This document shows positions 1 through 13,251 of a DNA stretch of 64,000 bases, piece by piece (the first letter of the stretch is position 1; each line of letters starts with the position of its first letter). The position numbers and the translations under genes are program-made. This DNA comes from Promerops cafer (Eukaryota > Chordata > Aves > Passeriformes > Nectariniidae), in NCBI GenBank assembly GCA_013398275.1, contig VZSE01006462.1, positions 8,245,002 through 8,309,001 on the forward strand. The letters are read 5' to 3'. Under the pieces are notes generated by a model that saw only the letters and a program-made list of their open reading frames with translations, had not been told where the DNA came from and did not search any database.

Positions 1-870
1 TCCTCCTGGCTGGTGGTTTGAGAGAGAAGAGAGACAGTCTGGGACCTGAGATATTAGAGGAAGATGGGAAGAACCCAAGGTGGGAGGAGATGGAGTGGCT
101 TTTGGCTGGACTTTTCTTGTATAGCCATAGACTGAACCAAGTGGCCTGTAATACATGAAACTGCATTTAGGGGGATGCGATGGCTTGAGCCAGGAGAGTG
201 ACCTGCAGTAATGACACCATATAAAGGAGTCGAGTGAACAGAGGAAGATGAAGAGGGTGTGGTGGTGCCCTCTGTCTTCAAGGAGAAGAAGAACTCTGTT
301 CTTGAGACTCTCGGCCCCAGGGGATGAGAAAATGGGGGGGACTGTTGTCCCAAAAGTGAGACATGGTTGTTTTTTGGCACTTGGCAAAGCATCCTTGAAG
401 AACCCTATGAGCAGTTTCGGTCCATGGACAGTGGTGAGAGCACTGTACATGGAAGGAGCATGTCATGATGGCTGAGTTTCTCAGGGTGGTGCCATGTGTG
501 ACATGGAAACATGGGAGGTTTCAACTGTGTTTTGTGAGGAGGACTGTGGTACAAGAGAGATTCCTCTCTCCCCTGATGGACTGAGAATTGATTATGTGAG
601 TAGGGGTAACTTGATCAGGCTTCCAAAGTTTTTGTCTCACTGTGTTTTAGTGGAAATTGGGTGGGAGGAGGAGGAATGTTTAGAAGGTTTTCATTCTGTT
701 TCCTGTGTGTTCCTGTGATTTTAGTGTAGGTTAATAAAGTTTTTTTCCTCTCTCTTTCTAAGCTTGAGCCTGCTCTGCTCTGTTCCTGGTTGCATCTCAC
801 AGCAGTTATTTGAGGAAAATATATTTTCATGAGACCACTGGCATTGGGCCAATGTCAAACCATGACAACA
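1..870 (+). mobile_element. ERV-L-like LTR, 3' part, cut by the window edge
   Basis: This stretch reads like the long terminal repeat of an endogenous retrovirus of the ERV-L (class III) type common in songbirds. Visible signs are the purine-rich block around 240-330, a poly(A) signal AATAAA at 733-738 followed by a T-rich tract, and a U5-like 3' section (760-866) that closely resembles the ends of passerine ERV-L LTRs from memory; it closes near a CA dinucleotide at about 863. The left end lies outside the window, so neither the 5' TG nor a target-site duplication can be checked. Short open frames inside are broken and match no retroviral protein that I recognise. It could instead be the 3' LTR of a longer provirus extending to the left. 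The LTR nature is fairly likely; the exact family is inferred. Confidence 0.6.
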
Positions 871-3111
871 AGTAATTCTCAGAAGAGATATCAGTGGCCT
901 CAACCCACAAAGAACATTTACTGTAAAACAGCAAAAAAAATTCTTCAAACTCCAAGGAATGAACAAATGCCCTTTACTAAGTCTGTTTCAGTAGAAGAGA
1001 GGATTATTTGATTGAACATGATGGTGAAGACCAAAGCAAAGTATTCCTAAAAAGTGTTTATTGTTTCCTATCAAACCCTCTGATCCTTTGTATCCAAATT
1101 ATTCAAGTTCCAGTTTTAGATGTTTCAAGACAGACTCTGATCTTAGTCACATTGCTGTAAATAGGATGTAACTAGAATGTCCTGCCCCTGTAACATCTGT
1201 GTTATTAAATTCTGACTTATTGACAAAGATTGCATTCAGAAAACTGGCAAATGCAAGTGTGATGTCATCCACTATGAATTTCTCTCTGCTCAGCTTTGTC
1301 CCTCACACACTTGAGCAGAGGCATCGTGTAAACAGGGACGCTGTTCAGTAACAGGCATAACTTCTCTTTTGGGCACCTCCCCAAGTAGCCTGACATATCC
1401 TCTCAGCAAACTGTGACAGCAAACAGAAGCCTCCTTCAGATATTTTCTGTGATGTGATTAAATGTCTGACAGTTTCTTTTGATCTTGGCACTGGTGGACT
1501 TAATCAGGGATATCCCACCTTGTGTGGCCAAAGAATTACCACTGGTGTCTCTCTAATAGAACAGTTAGATATTTGGTTCAAATTTATTGGCTTATAATGA
1601 AAAGATTTGCTTTAGTTCTTGAGGATTTAGAGGATTTTCTTTTTGCTTTATTCCCTGATATTACATTTCTCTTAGCCAGAGTGATATTTTATGCCTTTTA
1701 AATGACACACTTCAATTTAACAGCCTAAGTACCATTATTATGTCTTTGCATACCAACAACTGATACAAAGTGCTTCTTAGAATTTGCTCCCTTTTTTATA
1801 TTATCTGGGTTTCTTCTGCATGACCTTGATAGAAAGGAGCTCACTCCCTGCCAGCAGAAAACAAGTTATTGCAATTACCATGGAATACTATGGTAGCGCA
1901 GAAGAGTTAGGCAAATTCATTCTTTAAAAAGATGGAATGTTTGTTGTGGTTGTGGAGAAGCAGTATAATTAGCTTTGTGCTACTATTGTGGTATAAATAT
2001 GTGTCCATTTAATCAGAAATACTCTTAAATTTTAATCATAAACAAACAAGACCACTATTTCATCTGTCACTGGGAATTATAGGCTGACTTGCTGTACTGT
2101 ACCTCAGGACTGCCTACACAAAAGATTTAAGTGTTAAGGCTTCTGACACTGTTTGTGGTACCTAAATTAGGTAGTGCTGTCTGTGCTGCATGGATACTCC
2201 TACATAGTGTGGGCTGCCAGCATGATCTCTGGCACTGTTTTACAGAAACTCAGCCAGGCAGGCCTCCTCTGATAGTAATCACTGCCTGGGGGCTTTAAAT
2301 GGGAGGAGCTGACATGAGCTGGTTTGGGCTTGGGGATGGAAGTAAACTGGACTACAGCTCCCCAGTGGTGTGAAGACTGAGGGACTTACAGGCTACTGTA
2401 GAAGGGAAAGGTTTGGTATCTAGGGAAGGTTCATATCAAAGGCACATGTCAAGGGTCTACACCTTAAATACAGCACGAGTCCTTTTGTTGATGTAGCCAA
2501 AAATGTCCATGTCAAGTTGCATTATCAAAAGCTGTCAAGAGGAAAATGAGTCATAACCTCTTCCATGCTGATCCAGGACATGAAGTTCTATCCATGCCCT
2601 AAGACTATCCCTATTGATATTCAGCTTTACTCTCTACTATTCAATTGATCCCTTTAAAATTACACTGGCAAAAAACTGGGTATAGCCCAGAGCAGGACCT
2701 GGCCCTCTGTTGCTGGAAAAATAAAAAAGGAGGTATCCTTAGCAGAGACCTAATAAGAAGATATTGCTGTGTTGGTTTTCACTGGCTCAGGATAGTTCTG
2801 TCATCTCATTGAATGTATGGGGGAAAAGTGGTGTGACTCGGGAGAGGCAGGATCTGATTGATGTGTCACTGTTGCAGAGCCATGTTTAGAGGTGTACCAG
2901 CAAGCTCCAGATGTTATGAATGTTAGCATCTCTAAATAGGGAAATATCTTTAGATTGTTTGTGCTAGTACGTGTTTTTAGTGGGAGTTTATGTTATTGTT
3001 TCTTATTTTAGTAGTGACTGTCACAGTCCTGGTGAATCCTGAGTCAGAACATTTCCTTTCAGAGTGTCACTTCAGGCTAAAATAAAATCCTTTTCCCAAA
3101 CAGAGCTTGCC
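871..3111. other. Single-copy AT-rich sequence, no gene seen
   Basis: No supported coding region, RNA gene or recognisable repeat lies here. The sequence is AT-rich and CpG-poor, with stops in all frames. A near-palindromic 15-mer at 2159-2173 is the only small structure noticed. Confidence 0.6.
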
Positions 3112-3159
3112 TTTTTTAGTTTTTTTTTTTCTTTTTTTTCTTTTTTTTTTTTTTTTTTT
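3112..3159. repeat. Interrupted poly-T tract
   Basis: T runs interrupted only by single A, G or C bases. The tract is followed at once by CACAG, so it mimics a polypyrimidine tract plus 3' splice acceptor on the plus strand. Read on the minus strand it is an oligo-A tract of the kind left by retroposition. No exon or retroposed body is recognisable next to it. Confidence 0.85.
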
Positions 3160-6100
3160 CACAGCAGAATAGGTACAATGGGTTATTCAACTGTATTATA
3201 TTGGCTCTGTAGATTCAAGTCTTAATGTTCCTTTTTTATGTTCTCCTCCTTTTCATTTTCATATTGTTCTGCTTTTCCTTTTTTGTACTGTGCATATCCT
3301 ATTTTGTTCCACTGAAATAGTTTTGTAAGAAATCCTTCATCAGGATAATGCTGTCTATTCAGTCACCACAGGACGAGTTTTGTTCCGTGAGCTTTGGCTA
3401 GCTTACATCCACACTCCTACACTTCCAGTGATTACTTCCAGTGCCAGCTGGGATACCTATTGCTGAATTCAGAACTGATTAACTGAACAAGACAGTTGTT
3501 GCTCCAATTAACCTACTCTATGTTTCAAGAGATTTCATTTTTTTTCATTAAGGAAACAAGAAGTGGAGGTAGAGACTTTAGCCAAATTGCTCCATCCTTC
3601 TACCCACAGGGGAAAAAACAAGTCAATTTGGTGAACAAAGAGCAATCATCACTGGACATCTGTGGCTAATAACTGGGACACAACAGATATTTGAGGGCTG
3701 GATTTTTAACAGCATATTGTATGTTTTATTTGCATATACAAAGCTCCTTGCCAGCAGACTGTGAAAAAAAAAATTCCTTTAGCTGGTTCAGCTAAAATTT
3801 GCTGGTTTTCTACACAGTGAACAAATGTGTTAAATAATTAATGCAACCACGAAGGTGCTCTGCTTAAATGCCAGCTTTCAAAATCAATGTGTTTTGCTTC
3901 ACAGAAGTGTTTTACTTGTGTCATTTACAAGGTAGGACTGTGACTGACCTCTGTGGAAATGCAGAGAAAGTGATGTTTCCAGGAGTTTCCCCCTTGCACC
4001 CTCTCTCTAGGAAGAAGTAAACAATTGCAGTCCTTGTCTTCTAGCAGAATGCTGACAAACAAGCTCTGGAGAAACTTGGTCAGCAGTGCAAGAGTTAACA
4101 CACCCAGAGGTTCACTTCATCCCTTTATTGGTTATTTCTACTCACGCAGCTTGGCCAGCAGAAGGGAGCATACCAGAATTGTCCTGGGAAGGAGACCACA
4201 TGCACACTCAGCACCTCTGTGTATGGTCAGGGTCCTATTCAGGTGGCCTGGACAGATCAGCAGCATGAAACTCAGTTCAGCCTCACAAGATGTTCCTGAG
4301 GTCGTTGTGAATGTTGGTGCCTGAAGCTGCAAGGTGATAACCAACTGTGTGGCTGGCAGCAAAATAAAACACAAGTCTCTGCATTTTATGGTGGAGTTAC
4401 ATCCCAGAACCACTGAGCCCCTTCTTTTCTTTAAAGTGTTGTTAATGTTTCAGTTAAGTAGTAATAAAGGTTTGCAGGGTTTCATGATGATGGTAGTGAT
4501 AAAAATAGCTACTGATATCATCACAGTAAGCTCTCAGCCTGGGCTGGATTTATATTGCCTCCCCTTTCGGGGAAGACATTGATCAGAAGCAATATGAAAT
4601 AAAAGCTTTGTTTGCTAAAGAAGTGTCTTAGTATCTATTCATACAGCTGGCCTGGAACAGACTATTTCTGAATCAAAGGAAATACTTGGTTTCAATATAA
4701 GTTTTTGTTCTGATTACAAATAAAATATAAAAAACAATCTTATGATTTATATAGCTTATTTTGGTGTCAGCTTATGTCTGTTCTGTTCTGGCTTGAGTCA
4801 CAAAAGAAAGTGCCTTGGGTGTCCAGCTCCAAAGAACCTTCCTCCAAGGGCTTGCTGCTGTGACAAAGACCTTGTGCCTCCTGCTTCCCCTTAAGTTCTC
4901 TTCCACCAAAACTCTCCTGCCTTTGTTTTTATTGGCTTTTACCAAAACTCAGTTGCCTCCATAAAACATTTCAGTATTTTAGCTGAAACTGTTCCATTGA
5001 AACACTTCCCAACACCCCTATTTATTGACAAATGCACTGTTTATTTATTAGTACGCTGCTGTTTCACCTCTGACTATAGTCAAGAATTTAAGCCACATCA
5101 ACTGAAAGTACTTGCATTTGTATGTCCGAAACTCCAACGCCACCAAAACCCCTCCACCTAATACTTAGAGGCAAATAGCTTATGCCTTGCTCTTAATGGG
5201 CTAGAGCCTTGTACTCCATAGATGATCCTTCACAAATCCTCTCATTTAGACACAGTGTGTATATGAGGTCAGTATCCAAAGCCCTCTATTTTTGGTGGCA
5301 ACTACTTAAATACAGGACCTAGATTGATAGATTGGACCAAAACAGCAACAACAAAGCTGCACTATATTATTAATTATATAATTTGTAGCTATTTTTAAAA
5401 TGCAGCTTTGTGATTGTCAAGCAGGTGGGAAAATGCAAATTCTGTCTTCTTTTCTGTAGAGTAGGTACAGAGTTCAAATATGAGTTTCAGAAGCTGGAAT
5501 TCCTCACATTCAAGTCTCTTGTCCATATGATTCAAAGCAGTGAGGTGGTATTCAGATTTCTGGATTCTAGCTGAGAGCTTCAGCTGTTACTGCACAGCTT
5601 TGGGAAAAGGAAAAGAGCACTGGTCAAGCTCTTTTCTAAGACCCTGTCGCCATGAAAAGTTATTCAGCGTCAGAATGAGAAGAGGAGGGTAATTTGCACA
5701 GACAGATGGGTAAGGTAAATGGGGCCTTCTCTTGTAGCTCTTATTAACAAGTGAATTTGTGCTTTGGGCTGGCGTAACAACTCTTTTTTTTGTTGTTTTT
5801 TTAAAGATATAAGGACTCATGTCTTGCATGACTCCTGCAGCAAATACACTGCCTGTTTTATAACATTAATATGATAATCTGAGATATTCTATTGACTCAC
5901 CTTAAGGGTGTAAGTGCACACTGAGGTTATAGTTTCTATCTTTCACCCACTGTGTTTGCTTACAATCTGTCCCTTCAGGCGCATCCTCATTTCAAGACAC
6001 CTTCTCTGTCATAATAACAAAAACTCTTTACACCAGAAATAAAGTCTTCTGTGATTGAGTCTAGTGTCTCTGACATATCTGTGCACTGCAATACAATAAA

Positions 6101-7134
6101 TGAGCATAAAGTCTGTGTGCATTATACATATGGAGGGGAAAGACCATTTATGCCATTTTTGGGACAAAGCATGACCACCAAAAAAAGGAGAAAACAGGCC
6201 TTGAAACACAACGCTGCAAAGTGAATTATGATAGCAAAGGATTTCAATGCAGTCAGAGATCTAGCTGTCCAAAGGGTTTATTTAGCATTCCTATCAGTGC
6301 AGTAGCCTGTAGTGATAGCATCAGTCAAAACATGATGCTTCTCCTTTTCCACTACATCTCCCTGCCTTTCACACCACCTCCCCTGCTCTGGTCCAAATGG
6401 CTCAGAGAAGCAGCATCAATGAATGTGGTCAATGAAGTACTAAAAGGCTCTTTCTCTGCACCCTAACATTAAAACCTCGGGGATGTGAGGAAATGAAAGT
6501 CAGCTGCTGTTGTGAGTGACACAGACCGGGGGTCCCTGCTGGCCTGTGCCTGCGCTCTGCTGCCAGCCCATCTCTGCCCTGTCCCCTGGGCAGAACCAGC
6601 AGGGCCATCCATCATTAACAAGCGGGGTGCAATGACTTGCTGTGCCTCTCACAAAGGCAGAGAAAGAGGGAACAGGCAGTTTAAATCTCACCAAAGCTGC
6701 GGTGGTGTCGAGGGGTTTAATCAGATGGCAGACTCTCCTGATTGCATATTCCAGTGTCAGCTCCCAGGCACAGACAAGCTGATATTCTGGGCTCTCCCTG
6801 AGGTTAGTCTGGAGTCAGTCAAAATATAAAATATGAATATGGAAAGCAGTAATCTCTTCCTTGCCAGATCAGAAGCATTTAAAATTGAATGCCCTGCTTG
6901 ACAGTTCTTTCAACATGGTCCTGTGTTCTGAGAAGTCATTTATTTCTGTATTTTGCTCCTGTAAATATGTAATTAATGCTGCTGCTCTGTTTAGAATTCA
7001 GCAGGGTGTGTGAATATCTGTGATAGGAAGCTAACAAAAGCACAAGGGCTAAATCCTGATTTCAAATAGGTGGTAATACAGTGACCCAACACAAAGCACA
7101 GCCTCTTTGGAAACCGAAACCACAGGAGACAACA

Positions 7135-7182
7135 TCTTAAATGAAATGTTAGACTTTGTCTTAAATGAAATGTTAGTGTCTG
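7135..7182. repeat. Two tandem copies of a 24-bp unit
   Basis: The first 18 bases of the unit are identical in copies 7135-7158 and 7159-7182, and the last six differ at three positions. This looks like a local slippage duplication, with no visible function. Confidence 0.8.
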
Positions 7183-9208
7183 TGTGAAGCAGACTGTCTC
7201 CACTGAGGCATGAAACAGTTCCCTCATGGAAAATCATTCACTGACATCTTTAAGGGACTAGGCTTTAAAATTTCTATCTCTTTATAACTGAAAGTACCAT
7301 TCTGCAGAGTATTCACAGAGGGCGGGAAAGAAATTAAGTTACAATTGTATTTACACTTATTATAAAATTAAAATTATATTGTTCCTTATCTCTACTTGGC
7401 CTCACTGTATATCAGTTGCTGCAGGAGTCCCATTGCAGTGAAATGAGAGTCACATTGAGTTTGGTCTCAATATATGCAGCAACAAGGTTATTAAACTAGA
7501 TAACTCCAGAGATAACTTTTCCCACAGTTGCAATACTTCCTGAGATCTGCTCTGTTCCAGTGGTGTGTCAGAAAGAAATGTGACATTTTTTCCAGGCTGT
7601 GTGACAGCCTGAGATAATTTTATTTACTTTCTGTGAGAGTCCATGCGTTAGACTTCACTGTGTAAGCAGAGTGCTGACACTGGGACAACCTTATGGTATT
7701 TCCAAACTTTATGGACTTGAAAATAACTCAGTGCAGAGGAATGCATTTACAGAGATAATATGTTGTCCAGTTGGAGATACTTAAACAGGCACAGTGAACA
7801 TCTGCAAAATGTAGTTGTAATATTGCAATGCCTTCTGAACAGCTGGAGCAGAATAAAATTGCAGAATTTATAGACTTTATTTTGGGAGTGTGATATATAC
7901 TTTTTATTGAGCCTTGGATATACTCAACACAGAATGCTCCCATGAATAGAAATTGCATACAAACACTTAGGAATAAAATAAATATAATGCCTTCACCTTG
8001 AGTACATAGGAGTGGACACAACCAGAATGATCAGAGGTTGCAGGGTTCTGCAAAAATGCAGCTGTAACCTCCCTTTTGTTTTGCATTGTGCCATGGTGGC
8101 ACATTCTCTGCACTGAAGGACAGATGCAGTAAAAATGTGCATTCATAATGTCTTGTCCGTGTAATTTTTCAGAAAATGCCCTGCAAAACTGGGCAACACC
8201 GTGCAGTGAATCTAATCAAAACAGTGTGGATGGTGATTGATGGTGTGAGACTTCAGAGGAAATACCATTGTTCAGTAGGAGTTCTTGCAGCTGAATGTTG
8301 CATCTAATAATTAGTAACTTCCAGGTGAAGTCCTTTCTTTGTTGGGAACGGCTGTTCTGCAGAAACTGCTAGGAATGCTTACTAGAAAGGACTGGCTTAG
8401 CTAGCCTTGGAATGAAGTGTTGTGATCCAAACATTTTACAATTAGAAATTGCTGCTCTTAACTTCCCAGTTTGCATTTTGGAACATCACAAATGTTCCAT
8501 ATTTACTCTTATTCTAGACTCTAGCCATTGGTTGCCAAATTATCCCCTTCCAGAATGTTATTAATCTTTCAGGCTCCTCTCAAAGGAAGACTTAGGATGG
8601 ACTAGACTAAAGCTGGCAAAATATTGGAGGATGCTTTCATTATCAGGTTCCTGGCAAACAAAATGGGCGATGAAAATCATATTGATATGGTCAGAGTTAT
8701 GTGCATGGGAATAAAATGCTGTAGTTCTGCCTCCTTAATGATTGGCTTTTTCCAGCTGGAAGAAGGAATAAGTAGTTACTGTGGACAGTTTTGTGCCAAT
8801 GCCAGCTCCATGCCCAGTGCCATCCAGAGAGGTTACACAAAGGTGGAAACAACTAGGGAAGCAAAAAAAAATCAAATCAAAACAGAAAATAGTTTTGTAT
8901 CTTCATAAAAATTGATACATGCTCAGTGCCCCAAAATGTTGGCTCTGCAGTTTTCCTCTCACAGAGAACCAACAATGGAATGGGGAAAAGTATGGAAAGG
9001 TGGCTTCTGTAAGGAGACAGAGGAATACACTAATATTTTTCAGTATGGATAAAAATATCAAAGGGAGAGATGACAGCAAAACCCAACATTGTAAACTGGA
9101 AGTGATATTTACTTCTTTTCATAACAGTGCAACTAATAGAACCAAATTAAATAACAAGAGAAAAAGTCTGAGACAGACAAGAGTACTTTTCTCTGTCAAA
9201 TTTTCCAG

Positions 9209-9311
9209 ACTGCATAAATGTACTATCAGTGGACTAGGTACCATTATTGTAGCTTTTTTAATAGTTGCTGTTATTTTTTGGGGGGAACTTTGGAATTACA
9301 ATAAAGTTAAG
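9209..9311 (+). other. Open segment with splice-like borders (weak exon candidate)
   Basis: The segment is preceded by a pyrimidine-rich stretch ending TTTTCCAG and followed by AAG then GTATGA, which fits acceptor and donor consensus. It lies at the end of an ATG-started frame of 132 codons (8919-9317). In that frame it encodes roughly 34 residues, including a hydrophobic stretch of about 17 residues (GTIIVAFLIVAVIFWG) that could cross a membrane. I do not recognise the protein. T-rich DNA readily yields hydrophobic peptides, and splice-like signals are common by chance, so this is an observation and not a gene call. Confidence 0.12.
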
Positions 9312-11351
9312 GTATGATGCAATAAGACATTTAATCAATTCAGCAGTTCAACTGGAAATTGAATTTACCCTGCAAAAACATGCTTTCCAAAATGTAGCTG
9401 AAGAAATGAAGTAGCCTTTAACCAATTTCAAAGAGCTCAGTCTGAATGTTTTGCTGTAGTGGTTCCTTGGAGTCTTAAACTGTGTTCACAGTGAATGGCC
9501 TGAAATTGCAAAAATTGATTCAATTCAATTCACATGCTCAGAAAATTTATTCAGTCAAAACACTTCTCCATGCTATTTCCTATAATGAAGGGTTTGTATC
9601 TGAGATATAGTTGTTAAGGAATGAAATAAGTTTTCATTGAATTTTTGAACACAAACAAGAAAATATCTCTTTTTTGCCATAAACACTTGACCTTACATTG
9701 TTTAGCTAATACATTGGATACACTTGCCCTACCTGGAAGAAAATCAGTGCACCTCTCTATCTAGTCCTTAAACTTTGCATGAGGTTTTATCAATATAGAA
9801 AAGTTAATGTGCAGTGAGATTTGTATTCCTTTATGAGTTTTGTATCACTTTACCTTCCTACATGACTATTTTTAGCAAATATGAGCTATGTGCAAGGTTA
9901 TTATTCCATTGCAAAGTGGAAATGAAATGTTTTGCACTTAGGAGACAGTATTATATGCTTATGCATCAGCCTGTAAAGGAGCCTTGAGTAGACTCCAGAT
10001 CTTCCCTGAATACTGAATTTCTTTGATATTGCAAACCTCCCTTAAGTCAGAGATAAAACTGTTTATAAATCCTGACACTACATTATGAAGTGAAAAGGAA
10101 ATGAAGAAAGTACCAGGCTGTTTATAGTTTTTGTTTACCAAACAGCTTCTGTAACCATGGGTTAATATTTTCTATTTGAGCCAAGCAGCTCTTTGGTTGC
10201 CCTGACAATCAATCATAAGAGAGAAACTCTCAAATGGTCTTATAAGTCTGATTTATTCAGACAAAAACCTCCTGTAACAGAACTGTATTGTGCATTCCTT
10301 TATTCTGTGTTGTAGCCTGTGCTGATGGGGTAAAGTACTTAAATAGTCCAGGGAACAGAAAACAGAAATCTTATTCCTAATGGAAGGAACACAGATTTGC
10401 ACCTAGAACTGCTGTCTGTAACACACTAAAGGGGAAATTCTAAGTTTCAGGACTACTTTGGAGATCAGTTATATGTTGTGTGCGAAAAAGACACTGGGTG
10501 AAACCCTGGCTTTGAAATCAGAACCCAGGATTCCTCTTCTGCTCCATTCTGCATATTAATCTACCACTAGGTTATGGCTCCAGGATATCTCCTCCTTCCT
10601 GTCTCTCTAGGTTCCTAATCCTTGCATTCCTTTTTGCTCAGTTACACAACTTTCGTGGGAGTGATGGAGAAACTGCCATTTTGGTGGGGCAAAACATCAG
10701 TTATTGGAGGACAGGAGATGCCTATGGAAATTCCTTTAGCCTCTAGAAAGCTTGCATCCCAGCTTCCTCCCAATTTCCAGGCATATATTTCCGGTACTGA
10801 GCTCTGTGCAAAATGTGTCTTCTTCTCACCAAACTTTAAAGCAAAGCCAATCCAAACAAAGTGAGTTTCAACAGGTCTTTGTGGAGGTCTTTTTAAGTTT
10901 GGGTTGTGGCCAATGCCCCATGAAGAAGAAATCCTGTGCTTTTCTCTAGGTGCCCTGTAACTGAAAAGTGCCAGCTTTAGGTGCCCTTTGGGTTAGGATA
11001 TGGGTGAGAGAAGGCTTGTCATCCATACTGATGTTTTGTTTGCAGTTGAAATAAGACCAGGACATGCATATTGTTAAAAGCTTCCAGAATTTTTATTTAA
11101 AATAAATCTCTAGATGGAATAGGAAGTGAACATTTTTCCATTCAGTTTTAAATTTCCGTATAAATATGCATGTATTTGCCAAAACCAGAGAGACTTATAA
11201 GTTATACAGGAGATAGGGAAGTGATAAGGAGATGCAAAATCCTTGCAATCATGCAGAAAAGTAATACTTTAGTTGCCTGATACTAATAAGTAAAAAATTA
11301 GTCAAGAAACAATTTTAAAGGTGTTTTATTGAAGTATAAAACAACCCTCCT

Positions 11352-11368
11352 AAAAAAAAAAAAAAAAA
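11352..11368. repeat. Poly-A run of 17
   Basis: An uninterrupted run of 17 A just upstream of the possible CR1 remnant at 11375-11510. It does not sit where a CR1 3' end would be, and CR1 elements do not end in poly(A), so it appears unrelated. Confidence 0.85.
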
Positions 11369-11374
11369 CAAACT

Positions 11375-11510
11375 AGTGGAAGAACCTTCCTATGGGGATT
11401 TTAAAAGCAGTCTGGATAAATGGCAGAAATATATTTTAGCCCTTGCACTTAAAAAGGTGGGCAGACTAGGTGACCTAATTAAAAGATATGACAGGGTGTG
11501 CATTAGGGTC
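11375..11510 (+). mobile_element. Possible ancient CR1 3' remnant
   Basis: The order of short matches (a block like 'ttcaaaagccatctgga', then a block like 'gcagactaggtgacct') follows the region just before the CR1 3' end in birds, on the plus strand. Divergence is high and the octamer-like tail is missing. It could equally be chance similarity. Confidence 0.28.
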
Positions 11511-12238
11511 TTGCAGTGACGTGCTTTGGTGCCTTTTAAGACAGAGTGCACAAAGCTGTTAAGCATTGTGGTGTGTCACCACTGGATTTTAAACCCTTAG
11601 ATGCCCTCAAATCTTGTTTCTAAAATATTAATTTCCAAAGCTAAACTGTCAATTATTAGAAAGAAAAATACTCCCCACATAAAGCAATGACTTTTTTTTC
11701 TTTAAGGTACTCTAAGATCATATCAAGGGGAAATTGTCTAGACAGGGTTTATTTTACTAATTCTCAATGACAATAATAATTAATGAGTTAACAAAAATGT
11801 GGTGAAATGCAAATATTTAATAGTTAAGGCTGAAACTGAGATGCATGTAGGAGGAAGGGCTGCTTTGGAGAGATGACTTACAACCCCATCAGCTTTTCCT
11901 GCTACCCTTCTCCCTATCACTGTTGCTCTCTGAAGACAATAAGCATTGGAGAAATAGTATAAAGACAATGGGGCCATTTAGTGACTGACATCTTGCAAGC
12001 TAAAGACACAGAATTTTCTTTATGAGTTTCAGGAGGGCTTTTTTTTCCCCCATTTTCAAATGTCCCCTCCTCTCTCCCCCATCCCCAGCTTCCCACACAG
12101 ATGTTTGTTAGCTGCCTGAAACAGATGTCAGGTGAATGTCAGAGGTTCCCATCAAGAAATTTGCAATATGAAAATACCTGTGCACCACTACTTCAAGCAA
12201 GGAGAGTGACAGCATTTCCTAGTGGCATCTTCACTGTG
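11511..12238. other. No gene or repeat recognised
   Basis: Unique-looking AT-rich sequence between the possible and the clear CR1 remnants. A pyrimidine-rich stretch at about 12030-12085 is the only compositional feature. Confidence 0.55.
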
Positions 12239-12338
12239 CCTGAAGACATGGTTCAGTGATGCACATAGCACTGCCAGTTAATGCTTGGACTCTGTGATCT
12301 TAGTGTTTTCCAAGCTTAACAATTCTATGATTCTAAGT
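12239..12338 (+). mobile_element. CR1 LINE 3' end fragment
   Basis: About 100 bases match the terminal part of bird CR1 elements on the plus strand: a 'gttaatg-ttggactc-tgatctta' block, then 'ttttccaa', then the typical tail with two ATTCTA units. Only the extreme 3' end is present, as expected for the strong 5' truncation of CR1 copies. Several mismatches and small indels indicate an old insertion. It encodes nothing. Confidence 0.75.
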
Positions 12339-13169
12339 ACATTTCTAAGAGTTTTATCAACAATTATTTCCAAAAGTCAGCTTAGTCCTTGACTTAAGAT
12401 AATAAAGTGAAAGGCTAACGATAGCTCTTGGCATAAATTAAATGCTTATTTTTACTCCTTTACCAGGAGCCTTTGGTCCTTTACCATTACAACTCCTTTG
12501 TGGCCCCTTCGCCATTTCCAGTGGTGGGTCCTGAGTCTCCTTGGTTCTCTATGGGCTTTTCCTCTCCCTGAAACCTAATGAAATTTGAACTACACAACAC
12601 TTTAATTGCTTGGAAGTCTGTGTCCCAAAGGCCAGCCTCACACAGGCCCAGTTGTATGAACAGACCTGACAAATCACCCATGTTTCTGAAAGGTTTGGGG
12701 CTAATTACATGTTGTTTATTTTGTTCCTTAAGAAGGTTTAACATCCCTGGGACACTTCATGGCACCTTGTATTTTTTTAAAGAGTGACTTTCAAAACTTT
12801 GTTGTACTTATTAATTGAAGAATTTTCGTTCCTGCTAAAATGTTTGCAATTACAAGGAAATTTTGTTACATTTTGTAAAAATATTACTGCACTGAGAAGG
12901 GACAGCAACTATTCTAGGATTTCTGCAGGATTTTAATACTCCTTGTGCTGAACAGGCAACTATTCAAGTTAATTTGGCATTTTACATGTGAGAAAGAGAA
13001 ACTTGGAAGGTAGATACTGTTTTTCAAAAGCAAAATTATTCAGATTCCATTTCTACCTTAATCAATCAAAGACTTGATTAAAAAAAAACACCCCAAACCT
13101 TATACTGGCAAATTTTTTAAAACCTTCTGTGAACCCATATGCTTCTTTATCAATGTAGTTGTGCCTGAT
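12339..13169. other. No gene or repeat recognised
   Basis: AT-rich unique sequence with short chance frames on both strands and a short A run near 13081. Confidence 0.55.
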
Positions 13170-13251
13170 AGAAGCATACCCATGGAATATCTAAGTAGAG
13201 CATTGAAATTAGAAACATACCCATGGAATATCTAAGTAGAGCATTGAAATT
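13170..13251. repeat. Tandem duplication of 41 bp
   Basis: Copy one (13170-13210) and copy two (13211-13251) are identical except at one position (G at 13174, A at 13215). The near identity points to a recent local duplication, possibly variable within the species. No coding or regulatory role is visible. Confidence 0.95.

Larger units (their letters stand above)
3160..11351. other. Single-copy sequence, no gene supported
   Basis: Eight kilobases without a recognisable gene. It contains a small tandem repeat at 7135-7182, a somewhat GC-richer patch at about 6500-6800, and two neighbouring open frames at 8624-8908 and 8919-9317. Neither frame matches a known family; the second contains the splice-flanked segment described separately. 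Confidence 0.55.
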
